Source of the DNA: Elymus sibiricus
Lineage: Eukaryota; Streptophyta; Magnoliopsida; Poales; Poaceae
DNA length: 64,000 bases
Assembly: GCA_039707655.1 (NCBI GenBank)
Contig: CM077666.1
Coordinates: 284,693,166 to 284,757,165, forward strand
Reading direction: 5' to 3'
Shown here one piece after another: positions 10,723-22,377 of this stretch. Under the pieces are notes generated by a model. The model searched no databases, was not told the DNA's origin, and saw nothing but the letters and a program-made list of their open reading frames with translations. How positions within the stretch are numbered: the first letter of the stretch is position 1; every line of letters starts with the position of its first letter. The position numbers and the translations under genes are program-made.

Positions 10723-11810
10723 AGTAGCTGGTTGGTCTTGAGCTTCATTCAGATCAACATGGTAAGCTTGACACGACCATAAGAAGGTCTGGAATTGTTG
10801 TTGCGGGGCTGATTGTTACCACAGCCATTTCCACAGCCAGCTGACGGAAGCACAATCTGATTCTGATCCTGAGAGCAGTCTCTGGCATGGTGACCTAGAC
10901 GGCCACACTTGAAGCAGAGCCCGTCATTGGGACGGGAAGCAGGAGCTCGAAGTAGTGGAGCTTGAGGTCTTGGCTGCCTCGGAGGTGGAGGAGGCAGATG
11001 AGGCGCAACATAAGACGGCCTTGGAGCAGGTGTAGCTGGGCGATACATGCTATGAGGGATCCAAATACGACGCTTCTACGATGACGAGCCCGAAGATGAG
11101 CCAACGTCACGAGTGCGCTTGATGGCATCCTTGTTTTCCTTTAGACCAGTCTCAACCTGAATGGCCTTGTTCACCAAGGTGGCGAAGTCAGCGAAGTCTT
11201 GTACAAGGAGTGCGAGCTTAATATCAGGGTTGAGCCCTTCACAGAACTTCTCCTATCTGCGAGCATCAGTAGCGATATCTTCTTCAGCATAGCGGGATAG
11301 TTCAAGAAACTCCCACTGGTAGACATCCACAGTCTTGCTGCCCTAAGTGAGGTTGCGGAACTCACGTTTCTTCCGGTCCATGACTCCCTGAGGAATGTAG
11401 CGGGCACGGAAAGCAGCTTAAAACTCCAGCCAGGTAATGACTGTTCCAACAGGTGATGAACGCATGTGACTGTCCCACCATTGAGCAGCGGGACCCTTCA
11501 AGAAGTAGGATGCAAAGGTGACATAGCTGGCAGGGGCAACATTGGCTGACTCCATCTCATATGTGATGTCACGGAGCCAGTCATCAACATCAAGCGGCTG
11601 AACTGAGTTGCGGAAGACAGTCGGGTTGAGGCGCACGAAGTCTTGCAAGGTTATTGGGGCTGGCTGCTAGTTCATGTTCGGACGTGGAAACTGATCCATT
11701 ATCCCTTGCATGAATTGACGGTTCAGCTCAAACTGTTGCATCATTCCAGCCATATAGTCGGGCGGCGGTGGATTGTTGGCACCATGGCCACGACCTGCTG
11801 GTCTAACCAT
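10723..11810 (-). pseudogene. Gag of element C, broken by several stops
   Basis: The likely start is the Met of MVRPAGRGHG (11810). The Gag core is recognisable (LNPTVFRNSVQPLDVDDWLR, then KGPAAQWWDSH, then RYIPQGVMDRKKREF), followed by a Pro-rich stretch and one CCHC zinc knuckle (CFKCGRLGHHARDC, near 10890). The frame is cut by nonsense codons after NMN (about 11667), after WLEF (about 11418), near 11340, near 11250 and near 11075. It is out of frame with pol at about 10749. Most stops look like C-to-T or G-to-A changes at Gln, Arg or Trp codons, as expected for a methylated, silenced copy. Confidence 0.8.
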
Positions 11811-12266
11811 CCTGCTAAAAGTTAACAGGGGGTAGTTTAGCAGCGAGTATTGTAGAAGTATGGAATCATTCATGAAGTAACATGCACATTAAGGGAAGTG
11901 CAATAGATACATCACAACAGTCAAACATGACATACAGATCCATACATAGAGTTTGTTACAAGCCAGCGTTACAAGAACGGAAAGGAAAAGCTAGACACAC
12001 TAGGCGGCACGCAGGCATGCGGTGGAGAGATACAACAACGGGACATAGCGATAGCTATATCAACGTCGGAGAAAACCACTGAAGCTAGGCAACTGCAAGT
12101 GACGACGCAGGGTGCCCTCAACACGAGGATCCTGCGCTCCGTGAACACTCTGGTGCAGAACCTGGTCCCGGACTGGAAGAAGAGGACCACGTGGAGGAGT
12201 ATGACCTCCAACGGCAGGCCACTCAAGACCTGGTGGCATCTCTGTCCTGCGCGGGTAAAGGTTGTA
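11811..12266 (-). other. Spacer between accessory frame and gag of element C
   Basis: About 450 bases with short out-of-frame openings only. I see no conserved domain. By position it is the untranslated or degenerate leader of gag. Confidence 0.5.
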
Positions 12267-12836
12267 CTAAGGATGCATCCCTGCACTGACTGCTGGTAGC
12301 AACTGTGTCAGAGCGTCATAAAGACGAGCACGAGTGGCGTACAACTCAATAGCAAGAGCTCGGGCAGTGCGATCCAGAGCCTCAGTGTACTGGACCAAAA
12401 CCTGCGGGTCATAACAACGTCGCACGTAAGGGGTACAGACAGTAGTGTAGTACCCACTCTCATCCCCAGCGGGGGCATACGGGATGTAGCGGAATCCAGA
12501 CTCATCCAAGTGAGGGTGCTCTCCACGGAGACGGGCAATAGCAGCATAGGCAGCATCATGGACTGCCATGTCAACAGTCACTCCAACACCATGAAAGGTG
12601 TGCAACTCAGTGATGGAGTTATCCTGTCAATCGACGATTCAAACCACAACGCGGTACTGCTCTTGGTTGAACTCGCGGTAGTCCTCGTAAACAGTGTACT
12701 CGGGGTACCAGCGATATCCCAACCTGGTCAAGAGGTCGACCAGAATGGCAGGGAATCCAGTCGCATCAACAGCCATAGTCTGGCGTACGAGCTGCGTTGC
12801 GGGACACATCTGAAACAAGGAGTTCAATGATGTCAA
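12267..12836 (-). pseudogene. Accessory frame upstream of gag in element C, function unknown
   Basis: Two adjoining minus-strand openings. The first contains MAVDATGFPAILVDLLTRLG then PEYTVYEDYREFNQEQYRVV. The second contains FHGVGVTVDMAVHDAAYAAI then HLDESGFRYIPYAPAGDESG and VQYTEALDRTARALAIELYA. The two read as one protein split by a stop or frameshift between 12606 and 12640. It lies between the primer site and gag, on the same strand as gag-pol. I recall similar extra frames in long-LTR grass Gypsy elements, but I know of no assigned function and see no catalytic motif. Confidence 0.6.
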
Positions 12837-13123
12837 ATGACAGTGTGTGAATCATACATCATACATTCAAAGGAATAGTTGCAGATAATCCAGCTCTCCG
12901 GGTTGGTATGATCACGAGAACCTAATGTTAGAGTTAGCAAAATCTTTAACCCGAATAGAAGAGATACCAGAGTCCTAGAGTAAAGGAGAGGAATAAAAGA
13001 TCCTAATCACATCCATTTGTGATGTGGGCCCGTAAGCCACACAACAATGTTAGTAAAATAGTTTTTCAAAGACTAGACTCAACTTCGGCCAAGGAGTTGG
13101 AAAGGGGCTTCCTACAGGCAGTC

Positions 13124-13136
13124 GGCTCTGATACCA
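13124..13136 (-). other. Primer-binding site, initiator-Met tRNA type (element C)
   Basis: On the element strand TGGTATCAGAGCC follows the 5' LTR after a 3-base gap. It is complementary to the 3' end of plant initiator tRNA-Met and is the usual primer site of chromoviruses. Confidence 0.85.
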
Positions 13137-13139
13137 ACT

Positions 13140-16100
13140 TGTGACGCCCCCGACTCAATCGTGCACTAATCATACACACAAATGCGCACGATCAAGCCCA
13201 GGACTCACGGAAAGATATCACAACACAACTCTAGCACAAATTTAAACATAAGCTTTATATTACAAGCCAGGGGCTCGAGGGCTCGAATACATAAGCTTGA
13301 ATACAAGGGTCAGCGGAAGCAACAATATCTGAGTACAGACATAACTAACAAGTTTGCCTTAAGAAGGCTGAGCAAAACAACGACATCTAGATCGAAAAGG
13401 CACAGGCCTCCTGCCTGGGAGCCTCCGAACTACTCTTGGTCGGCGGTCTCCACGTAGTAGTAGGCTCCGTCGGGGTAGTAGTAGTCGTCGACGGGGACAG
13501 CTGGCTCCGGGGCTCCGTCATCTGATCGCAGCAATCGGGTAGGGGGAAAAGAGGTACCAAAGCAACCGTGAGTACTCATCCAAAGTACTTGCAAGACTTA
13601 CATCAGAACTATGCTAATTATGCATCGGTATCAAAAGGGAAGGGGTTGTATCCATGGGCTAAACTGCAGAAATGCCAGAATAGAGGGGAAAGACCTAGCC
13701 TATCAAAGACTAGCATCTTGCAGCGTCTTGCAGCATTAGAAGAGTGTAGATTAGCATATTATAAAGTAATAAGTAAGTAGTAGCAACGCCCAGAGATCCT
13801 TCCTCGACTCCCTGCGAGAAAGCGATCCCGGAGCCAACATGTTATTAAACACCACAAGTATCCAGTTCTAGTTGTAGTAGATCGGGATACAACTCTGAGA
13901 GTCCTATTACCGTGGACACGGCTATTCGAATAGATAACTTCCCTGCAGGGGTGCACCAACTTACCCAACACGCTCGATTAACTCTGGTCGGACACACTTT
14001 TTTGGGTCATGCCCGGCCTCGGCTGATCGACAAACCGTAGTCCTACCTAGGCTCAACAGAGGGGTCAACACGCCGGTCTACATACTAAGTGCTCAGGGGT
14101 CTTGGGCCCATCGCCCTTTGCACTCATGCGCGTTGCGCGACTGGCCGGGGACCAGACCCACCCCCTTATACAAGCGCAGGTCGTTACCGTCCACCCCAAC
14201 AATCAGCCCGCATCTCTGAACTGTGACATCTGGAGAGCTTTCGGGAGAAACGTATGACGCCGAGTGCCCATACTTATTCCCGCGTGGTGGTTAGTGCGAA
14301 AAGGCCAGAGGCCTACTCAGATCACATATCCAAACCCGTTAGTGTGTTGGGAGCTCACAGTGACGATTAGTGATCCTGTCGCCCCGTCTCGCGGACTTAC
14401 GGCAAGGGTCAGGCCCATCCCTCTCTAGGGCGGTCTGCCTGCCCGGCCGTGCCGCGTAATTATCTCGCGGGTACCCCCACGGTCATCCCGACGTCAGTAA
14501 CTCTCGCGGGTACCCCTCGGGGTCGACCCGACTTCAACAAGGGACTGAGGTAAAGTCAAAGTATCCATGTGTCCGTAACATCAAGGGGGATTCTTAGGAA
14601 TCACCCTCGATGGATTCCCACTCGATGTATCCATCAAGGTGAACTTAGAGGAATCACCCTCGATGGGTTCACGCTTGAGGGGTTGCACGACAGAGGCATC
14701 ATCGGAGGTGGTGAAAGAAGAATCACCCTCGGTAACCCACAACCGACTGGCTATGCTACAGAGATATCATCAGGAGTGAGGTAGGAGGTATCACCCTCGG
14801 CACTCAATAGTAGCTCTGCAGAGTCGTACAACTAAGGGGGGGGGGGTGCGGTGATGTGTCGGTCTCTACACGTCGATCACACTGATCGAGCATCCGGAAG
14901 CAAAGCATGGCAACACAGACAAGGGTGCGGGGCCACTGATGGATCACTAACCAACCTATACTAAGTATTTAGGATAGCAGGTAAGGTATCAACAGCAGTT
15001 ACAAAAACAGGCTATGCATCAGAATAGGAGCTATCGAATAACAGTAGCAAAATCTAATGCAAGCATGGGAGAGAAAGAATGGGCGATATAGGAATGATCA
15101 AGGGGCTTTTGCTTGCCTGGAAGCTCTGCTGAGAATGGCTGGACGTCAGGGGCGTAGTCGTACTCGGGAGCAGCGTCAGTCTCGGAGTCTACCGGAGAGA
15201 AGAGGGCGAAGAAACAATAAATATAAAGCAAACAAATGCAGCACAATGCATGACATGGCAATATGCTGTGCTGGGGGTGACCTAACGCAGTGCTACACGT
15301 TACAGACGGTGCGGGAAAATATCTGGGAATATTTTCCCGGCTTTAGGCAATTATCGGACAGACGATCCGGAGGGGAAGGTTCCATGTTTGCAGTGTTGGA
15401 GGCATGTGACAGGTATGTGGATGGCATATTCGGATTCGTCTTATTTTTCTGATCATTTTTTATATATAAATTATTTTCATCCGAGTTACGGATTATTTTA
15501 TATGATTTTTCAAAGTTTTAAACAATTTCTGGAATTTACTGGATTTAATTTAATTTCGAAAATAATTGGAAAATTGCTAGGGGTACCCAGAAATGTACCC
15601 AACAGAGTGCACATGTGGCTGACAGTGGGGCCCAGTTGACTGCCCAGTCAGCAGTCAACTGTGGACTTTGACTGGTCAAACTGACCAGGGGGTCCCACCT
15701 GTCATTGACAAATTTGTTTAACAGAGGTTTAATTTTAACTAATTAACTAGTGGGGCCCACTGTCAGTGTCAGATTAATTAGCAGATTAAGTTATTTTTAC
15801 AACTAGATTAATTATGCGTGTGGGGCCCACATGTCAGTGGCTGGGGCTACCCAGTCAGCACAGTTGACCAGGTCAACGGGGCCCACGGGACCCACTGGCA
15901 GTGACCCAGGGTGGGCCCCGTGACCGGCCACGTCAGCGGCGGCGCCGGAGCAAGCTCCGGCGACCATTTCCGTGGCGGAGGGGCTCGGACGCTCGTCGGG
16001 ATTTCGCTACGGGCCACCAAAAGAGGTGTGGTTGGTCGCGTTCGAATGGGCGCTCAACGCCGCGTCGAACGGTGGCGGTGGCATGGCCGGAGGTGGACCG

Positions 16101-17326
16101 TAGCGACGACAGCGACCACCGAGGCGGATGCTGGAGTTCGGTCGAGCTCGGGATCAATGATAGGGAGCACGGGGAGGCGCGCGCGTGTGCCTGCTGGGCT
16201 CCTGGAAGCACCAGGAGCACGATGCCGTGCCCGGACGGGAGCTGCGATGGCTATGGCCGCGACGGTGAGGCGAGGCAATGGCGGCGAGCTCGGGCATGAC
16301 GGCAGCTACGGCTACGGGCGACAGAGAGCGGCGCTAAGAGAGGGAAAAGGACCGGCAGCTCACCGTGGAGGCACAAGAGGGCCCGGCGAGGGTTTAGTAG
16401 CAGCAGAACGGCGGAAAGCGTCACGGATGCACCGGTGACTGAAGGTGGAAGACGATGGCGGATCCGGCGATGCAAAGGCTCCCAGCTCGAGCTGGTGGCT
16501 GTAGTCGATGTAGGGGAGCACGGCGGAGCTCGTGGGCACAGTGGGTAGGTGCGGGGACGACTGTGGCCACGGCTACGTCGGAGCCATGGCGACGACGGCG
16601 CTCGGTGAGGTGGAGATGAGAGGGGGAGAGCGAGCGAGCGAGGGGATAAGGACCAGCGCGAGTCCTCGAGGCCGCGGTGGCGCTCTTATCCTCCCGCGGC
16701 GGTTGTAGCAGCGCGAGGGTGCGAGCTGGCTCGGTGGCGACGGTGTTCGGCGTCGGGCGCGCGCGCAGGGGCTGACACGGGGAGGAGAGAGGAGGGAGAC
16801 GACGGGGAAGCAGGCTGGGCCAGGCACTGTGCACTAAGGCCCAGTGCACAGTGGCCTTTCTCCTTTTCTTTTCTAATTCTTTTTCTGTTTTCTTTATTTC
16901 TTTCTGTTTTGCATTTTCTCTTGATAGCAAATGATTTTTGTAAAATGTGAAACTTGCCACATAAATACATTGCAATATTTGGCACTGCCACAAAAAAATT
17001 GGGAGGTATTTGAATTTGTTTGAATTTTTCATAATTGAAAAAGCATTTAAATATGTTGATTTGGCACTGTTATAATTGCTATAGCCCATTTAAGCAAATA
17101 AGTGAGGTTGTTTTCCTTAACAAATAATTGTTATGGAATATTTGCTAAATGATGAACTATTTTGCAGCAACTTTTGTGCAACTTTAAATTTCACTTGCAA
17201 ATTGAATTGATTTCAGTGGTGAAATTTGAAATGAGATATGATTCCAAAGGTGATCAAGCATTGCAAACCAAAGTGATTAAGCATAATCATGAGGATCACT
17301 GTAGCTCATTACATAGGGGTGTTACA
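13140..17326 (-). repeat. 5' LTR of element C (4,187 bp)
   Basis: Bounded by TGTGACGCC (13140) and GGTGTTACA (17326), i.e. TGTAACACC...GGCGTCACA on the element strand. It is the same family as solo LTR C2 at 43832-47915. It contains four copies of a 53-69 bp spaced motif ATCACCCTCG (14599-14800) and a GC-rich segment (15900-16830) that generates spurious Ala/Arg-rich frames on both strands. I do not call genes in it. Confidence 0.9.
14590..14830. repeat. Imperfect tandem repeat (ATCACCCTCGRTRG core) inside LTR C
   Basis: The core occurs near 14599, 14652, 14721 and 14789, each copy preceded by a GAGG/GAAG stretch, with spacings of about 53, 69 and 68 bases. Solo LTR C2 holds three copies (about 45275, 45342 and 45409). 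It is therefore a family feature, with copy number differing between insertions. Confidence 0.7.
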
Positions 17327-19575
17327 AAATACCAATGCAATCTACAAGTAGCAATGAATACGATGGTGACGACATGCCAACAATTGAGTGGAACAGGGAA
17401 GATCCTCAGCTTACTCCAGGAACCATATTCGAATCGATGGTGGACTGTCGTAATGCAGTGACTACATATTGCATTCTCACTGAAAATAATTATGTGATTG
17501 ATAGGAGTGAGCCAAGAAGGTTCATTGCTCATTGCCCATATGATAGGTGTAGGTGGAGGCTGCATGCATCCCGTATGCTAAAGAGCAAATTGATTCAGGT
17601 ATTACACCTCATTGTGGATTTCAGTTTACTGATCCATTCTCTTTTCAGATCATTGTGTAATGTTTCTTAATTGTACTTGACATCATTTTTTTTCCAGATA
17701 AAACAAAACCCACACCAGCACACTTGTCCACCTGGAGGGGGAGGGGGAAAGACCAAAACAAAGCTAGCAAAGACTAGGTGGGTGGCAGATGCAATCTTGG
17801 ATTGGCTGAGAGAAACACCAACACTTGGTCCAACAGCACTCCATGGGAAGCTTTTTGAGAAGTACAAAATTGATATACCTTACATGAGGATTTTTTTATG
17901 GTAGGGAAATGGCTCTTGACAGGATAAATGGTCCATGGAATGAGAGTTTTCAGTTGCTTTACACTTACAAAGCTGAAGTGGAGATGGCTAGTCCAGGGAG
18001 TGTTGTAGAGATTGACAAGCATACAATTTCATACAAAATAAGAGGGAAGTCATTTGAGAAGGAGTGCTTCAGGAAGACTTTTGTTTGTTTCAAGGCTTGC
18101 TGGCAGGGGTTTCTGGATGGTTGCATGCCCTATTTGGCTGTCGATGCAACTGCTTTGAACGGAAGATGGAGAGGACAGCTGGTAGCAGCTTCTGCAGTTG
18201 ATGGACACAACTGGCTATTCCCGGTTGCATTTGGTGTGTTGGAGGTAGAGTCCGAGGAAAGTTGGGTCTGGTTTCTGCAGCAGTTGCGCAACATTATAGG
18301 TACACCCCCAGGTTTAGCTATACACATAGATGCTTGCAAGGGTTTAGAGACTGCAGTAGGAATTGTATTCCCTGGAGCGGAGCATAGGAAATGTATGCGA
18401 CACCTAGCGCGGAATTTTAAAAAGAAATTCAGAGGTAAAGTTTATGATGAGAACCTATGGCCAGCATCATACACATGCAGCTTGAGGAAGCATGAGCACC
18501 ATTTGAGAGTGTTGTATGCTCACAATCCTGAGGTGAAGGAGTACTTGGATGCACATCATGGAATGGTGTGGTCAAGAAGCAAATTCAATGAAATCTGCAA
18601 AGTAGACTATGTGACCAGTAACCTCGCAGAGTGCTTCAATGCAAAGGTCAAGTCAGTGAAAGGGCTTTTGTTGTGGTAAGCATTTGATAAGATAAGGCAG
18701 ATGATCATGATAAAGATGGCTCTTCGTAAAAGAATTGCAGAAACACAATATGTTGGCCATGTTATGCTCCCATCTCTGATTAAGGCATTGCATGACAAGG
18801 CAAGAGGACTGAAGATGAAATGCATTCGACCGTCGACATACGAGGCTGAGGTAACATATACTGACAGTAAAAATAGGGAATGGAGGTATCGAGTGAACCT
18901 AGCAACTACGGAATGCAGTTGTAGGCAATGGCAGATCCGTGGGCAGCCATGCATACATTCCCTACATCTCATGACTGTTATCGGGGGTGCAGATGGTGAA
19001 ATTGATCAGTATTGCTCTGAATATTTCTCTGTTGCCAAATTTAGGGCTGCTTATGCTGACAATGTACCTGCACTCTTGGGAAAAGACCAATGGAACAGAG
19101 TAGATTCAGGGTTCAAACTCAGTTCTCCTGTACTTACTAGACCACCAGGAAGACCAAGGAAGAACAGGATAAGAGCAGGTGAAGAGGGTCGTGTAAAAAG
19201 ACAGCGTAAGTGCAAAAAATGTGGAATCCTAGGGCACATTGCTAGGCTTTGTACCAATCCAGTAGATGCATCATTTGGAGAAGAGGAACAATGGGAAGCA
19301 GCAAATGCAAATGAGAATGCAGTAGAAGTACCGGCATCTTGGTATGTGTGCAACCTTCCCTTTTTTGTATGCATTTGTTCTCTTTTTTATCGATGGCTTA
19401 TCCCTAATCTTATTTTTGTTTGACCCAGCTCTAGGATAGGTAGAGACAAAGGAAAGAAAAGGCCTAGAGAGGAAGAGACTTCGGTTGAACCACATCTGAT
19501 GCAGAATTTGAAGCCATGGCTTATGATGGTTTTGAAGCTATAAGAGAGGAGGAAGACATGGTTCTTGTCGTTTGA
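17327..19575 (+). pseudogene. MULE (Mutator-like) transposase, 5'-truncated and broken
   Basis: Starts where element C is inserted. Exon 1 (to 17598) gives the N-terminal MuDR DNA-binding part (IEWNREDPQLTPGTIFESM then IAHCPYDRCRWRLHASRML). An intron with GT...AG borders (17599-17697) precedes exon 2, with AILDWLRETPTLGPTALHGK and then the catalytic MULE domain: LAVDATALNGRWRGQLVAAS, FLQQLRNIIG, HIDACKGLETAV, FPGAEHRKCMRHLARNFKKK. After it come a SWIM zinc finger (CSCRQWQIRGQPCIHSLHL), an AT-hook-like RPPGRPRKNR and a CCHC knuckle (CKKCGILGHIARLC). A second intron is likely at 19342-19428. Lesions: one extra T in the T run at 17891-17897 shifts the frame, TAA at 18677-18679 replaces a Glu codon after LLLW, and another shift lies in the last exon. 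The transposase would bind and cut Mutator termini; this copy is dead. Confidence 0.88.
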
Positions 19576-20778
19576 TTTAAAGATTATCGAACCCACAGAT
19601 CACTGTCAACTGGTCATCAAGTGCTCGGTCAGTGGAAGTACTCCATCAGCACCTCCACCGCCACAACGCCAAGTGAAGATCGGAAGGAACAAGACAAAGC
19701 CACAGAATATCCCAGCTAGGGGAACCAGGAGCAAGACAGTTAAGCCATCTGCAAACACAAGGAGCAAGTCAAATATTTGAATTTGAACTTTGAATGCAAG
19801 TCGTAAACTTTGAACTTTATGGAATTTGTACGAAGGTTTCTGTTGTCAATTTGAACTGCTGTGAAAACTTGTAAGGTGTAATAATGCTAAATGCTATTTG
19901 TACTTTGATGTCAAATTTGTGGTAGAATTCAAATTTGAGGCAGAATTTGAATTTAAGGCAAATTTTGAATTTGAACCAACATTTGAAGTCCATTGCTCTG
20001 TGGTGTGATGTTGCCATGTTTTCTGAACTATTATACATTTGCTCCAAAATGAGATCCGAAGCTCCAAATGCTCCAAATGAGCTCTGAAGCTAGGGTAAAC
20101 AACCCATTTCTAATCAATTTTTTTGACCTTGTCTAAATGAGCCAAATATTTTTTTATTAACACATATTCAATCTATATAATGTCCATTTGAAGTCTCACT
20201 ATTTATTGAATTAATCTTTGTATTTTCTTTTTCTTTTTAAATTAGTTACGCTTTAATAGAAAACCATTAGAAAACACGTTTAAAATATGAAAATAAAAAA
20301 GTAAGTTTAGATCCTTCTTAGTCACTCCATAATGAAGCATTTGTGATTTTATTGATTTTTTTGAATTCAAAATCCTAAACCCCTCTCACTTGTGCCTTGA
20401 ACTCTCTGGAACATCGTTCGAGGTAGTTCAGTTTTGTGAAGGTATTTTCATAAAACTAACCATAGACCAAGTTTATATTTTTTTATCAAAAGTATATCAC
20501 TTAAAACGACTATGTGCGCCGGTTTTGTATTTTTCGATTTTTTTTGAATTAGTTATGCTCATTTGAATGTTGGTCAAACCCTACAAAACCCCGTTGACCC
20601 TCTCCAAACCCCTCCAAAACCTAGCACCAAACTACAGCCGTTCGATCATACCCTAGCGCCGAACTATAGCCGTCAGATATGGTTTTCTAGAAGGACTGGC
20701 GAGGCGATCCACGAGAGGCTGGTTTCTACGACGTGATTGGCCGCGTATGACTAGGCAATCCGCGAGAGGCTGACGAGT
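19576..20778. other. Non-coding 3' flank of the MULE gene, AT-rich
   Basis: The part at 19760-20100 contains repeated AAATTTGAATTTGA-like runs (a 3' untranslated or subterminal region). A segment at about 20150-20230 recurs in inverted orientation near 31310-31390. From about 20620 the sequence 'ACTACAGCCGTTCGATCATACC' has the look of grass promoter or transposon ends. I find no supported gene. Confidence 0.5.
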
Positions 20779-21356
20779 TGATGGCTCCATATTTTACGCA
20801 TCTTTAGAGCTCATTTGTTGCACATTATCTCTGTATATCAAGTCCTATCATGTTCCATTGAGCCAATAATATGTCCATATGCATGATTTCCAGTTTTTGT
20901 CCTTTTCACCGCGAGCATTGCATAATCTTTATTCTTAGTTGGGTTTTATTAGTTTTCTTTGTCTTTGTGTGTCTTGTAGGAGAGATGGACTTCCCAAGTA
21001 CTTAGCATGATGAAAGGAGTTCAAACGGTGGACATCTAGGACCCAGACTTAGCCATTTCAAAGGTGGAAAAAGTCATTTTTTCAAACTGCTCCAAATGAA
21101 GATCTAAAACTATAAATAGATCGGCGTCGTTCATATGAATCCAACGAGCCCAAGAACGTCAAATTCCGAGTTCATGTGAAGAAATGGCAGCCGATTTACC
21201 GAAGGGAAGCAGCAGAAGAAATCAGTATGAAAGACGGCGTTTCATACGACTGCGTGCGGTCGTTTGAGCGCCCGTATGATGTCCAGACAGCTCCGAAAGT
21301 TGCCTCTAGTGACGGGATTCTTTGTGGATTTCGTCCCCATTTGTTCCCATGACTTC

Positions 21357-22377
21357 GGGCCAGTTCTTTGTGTTTTTCAGCTTATCTGTAGTATGGTTTG
21401 TGAAAAGTCTGTAATACCCTTGGACTGTATTATTGGCTGATTAAATGATATCGTGTTATTTTTTTATCATATTGATGTCCATATGAACACAAATTCAACT
21501 TCAAACACCATCTAGTACTACTTGCACAGTCTGCCCAAAGCACATCCATAGCAAAATTTAGATAAAAACATCATTTGTCATCAGCACCTGATAACAAATC
21601 AAGGAAAAATTACATAAAAACATCATTTGTCATCAGCACCTAATAACAAATCAAGGAGAAATTAACAAAGAATCATGGATGACAACCATAGAATGGGAGG
21701 AGGGGCTCGCTGTAGTGGAGCGCCGGCCATGTCGTCGGAGATGGCGCGGCGAGGAGCAGAGGAGGCCGGACCGGCGGCGGGGAACAGAGGAGGCTAGGAC
21801 CAGAGGCGGGGAGAAGAGAAGGTCGGGACCGGCGGCGGGGAGAAGAGGAGGCCGGGACCGGCGGCAGGGAGCAGGGCGGCGGGGAGAAGAGGAGGCTGGG
21901 ACCGGCGGTAGGGAGCAAGGCGGCGGGGAGAAGAGGAGGTCGGGACCGGCGGCGAGGAGCAGAGGAGGCCGGGACCGGCGACGGGGAGCACAGGAGGCCG
22001 GGACCGGCGGCGGGGGGGGAGGGCCTAGTCGCCAGAGATGGAGCCGGGGGCCGGCGGCGGCGGCGGCGTGGAGAGAAACCCTAGCGAGCGGGGGAGCGAG
22101 AGAGAGCGGGGCGGGGGTCAAGCGAGCGGGGTGGGGGTCGAGCGGGGTGGCTGGCCAGTGGCAGTTTCACCATAATTTGTTTAAAAAACAGGGTCCCTTC
22201 CCTATACCCCTTCGCGGTTAAGTCAAAAGCTGCGGGAAGCTCCTCACCCCCAGCTTTTTTTCATTGTGAAGAGAAGAGGGGTGGAAATAAGCTAAGCCAA
22301 CTTATCAAAAACGAGTTCTTTTGCACTTCTAGCTTATTTTGACAATAAGCTGAAATAAGCTGGAAAAGAACTGGCCC
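21357..22377. mobile_element. Non-autonomous TIR DNA transposon (1,021 bp) inside solo LTR F
   Basis: Terminal inverted repeats GGGCCAGTTCTTT (left) and AAAGAACTGGCCC (right), with a 3 bp duplication TTC at 21354-21356 and 22378-22380. The AAGCTGAAATAAGC-type subterminal segments and the 3 bp TSD suggest PIF/Harbinger affinity, though TTC is not the canonical TWA. It encodes no transposase. The inside holds a 54 bp tandem duplication (about 21565-21665) and a GC-rich minisatellite (21720-22020), perhaps captured DNA. The right flank rejoins LTR F sequence exactly. Confidence 0.75.
21720..22020. repeat. GC-rich minisatellite in the TIR element
   Basis: Repeated units around GGGACCGGCGGCGGGGAG and AGAAGAGGAGGC, about 30-60 bases each, at least seven imperfect copies. 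In the minus frame this reads as Pro/Arg-rich low-complexity peptide. I treat that frame as a by-product of the repeat, not as a gene. Confidence 0.75.

Larger units (their letters stand above)
6179..17326 (-). mobile_element. Element C: Tekay-like Gypsy chromovirus with 4.2 kb LTRs, degenerate
   Basis: Minus-strand order: 5' LTR 13140-17326, tRNA-iMet primer site 13124-13136, an accessory frame and gag (10.7-12.8 kb), pol with protease, reverse transcriptase, RNase H, integrase and chromodomain (7.4-10.7 kb), a polypurine tract at 7349, and part of the 3' LTR (6179-7348). The 3' LTR is cut by nested family B and A insertions. The lineage call rests on the chromodomain after integrase, the initiator-Met primer site and the very long LTRs. 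Several nonsense codons and frameshifts make it inactive. It sits in a MULE transposase gene: AAATA at 17327-17331 is the expected TSD, with its partner outside the window. Confidence 0.9.
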
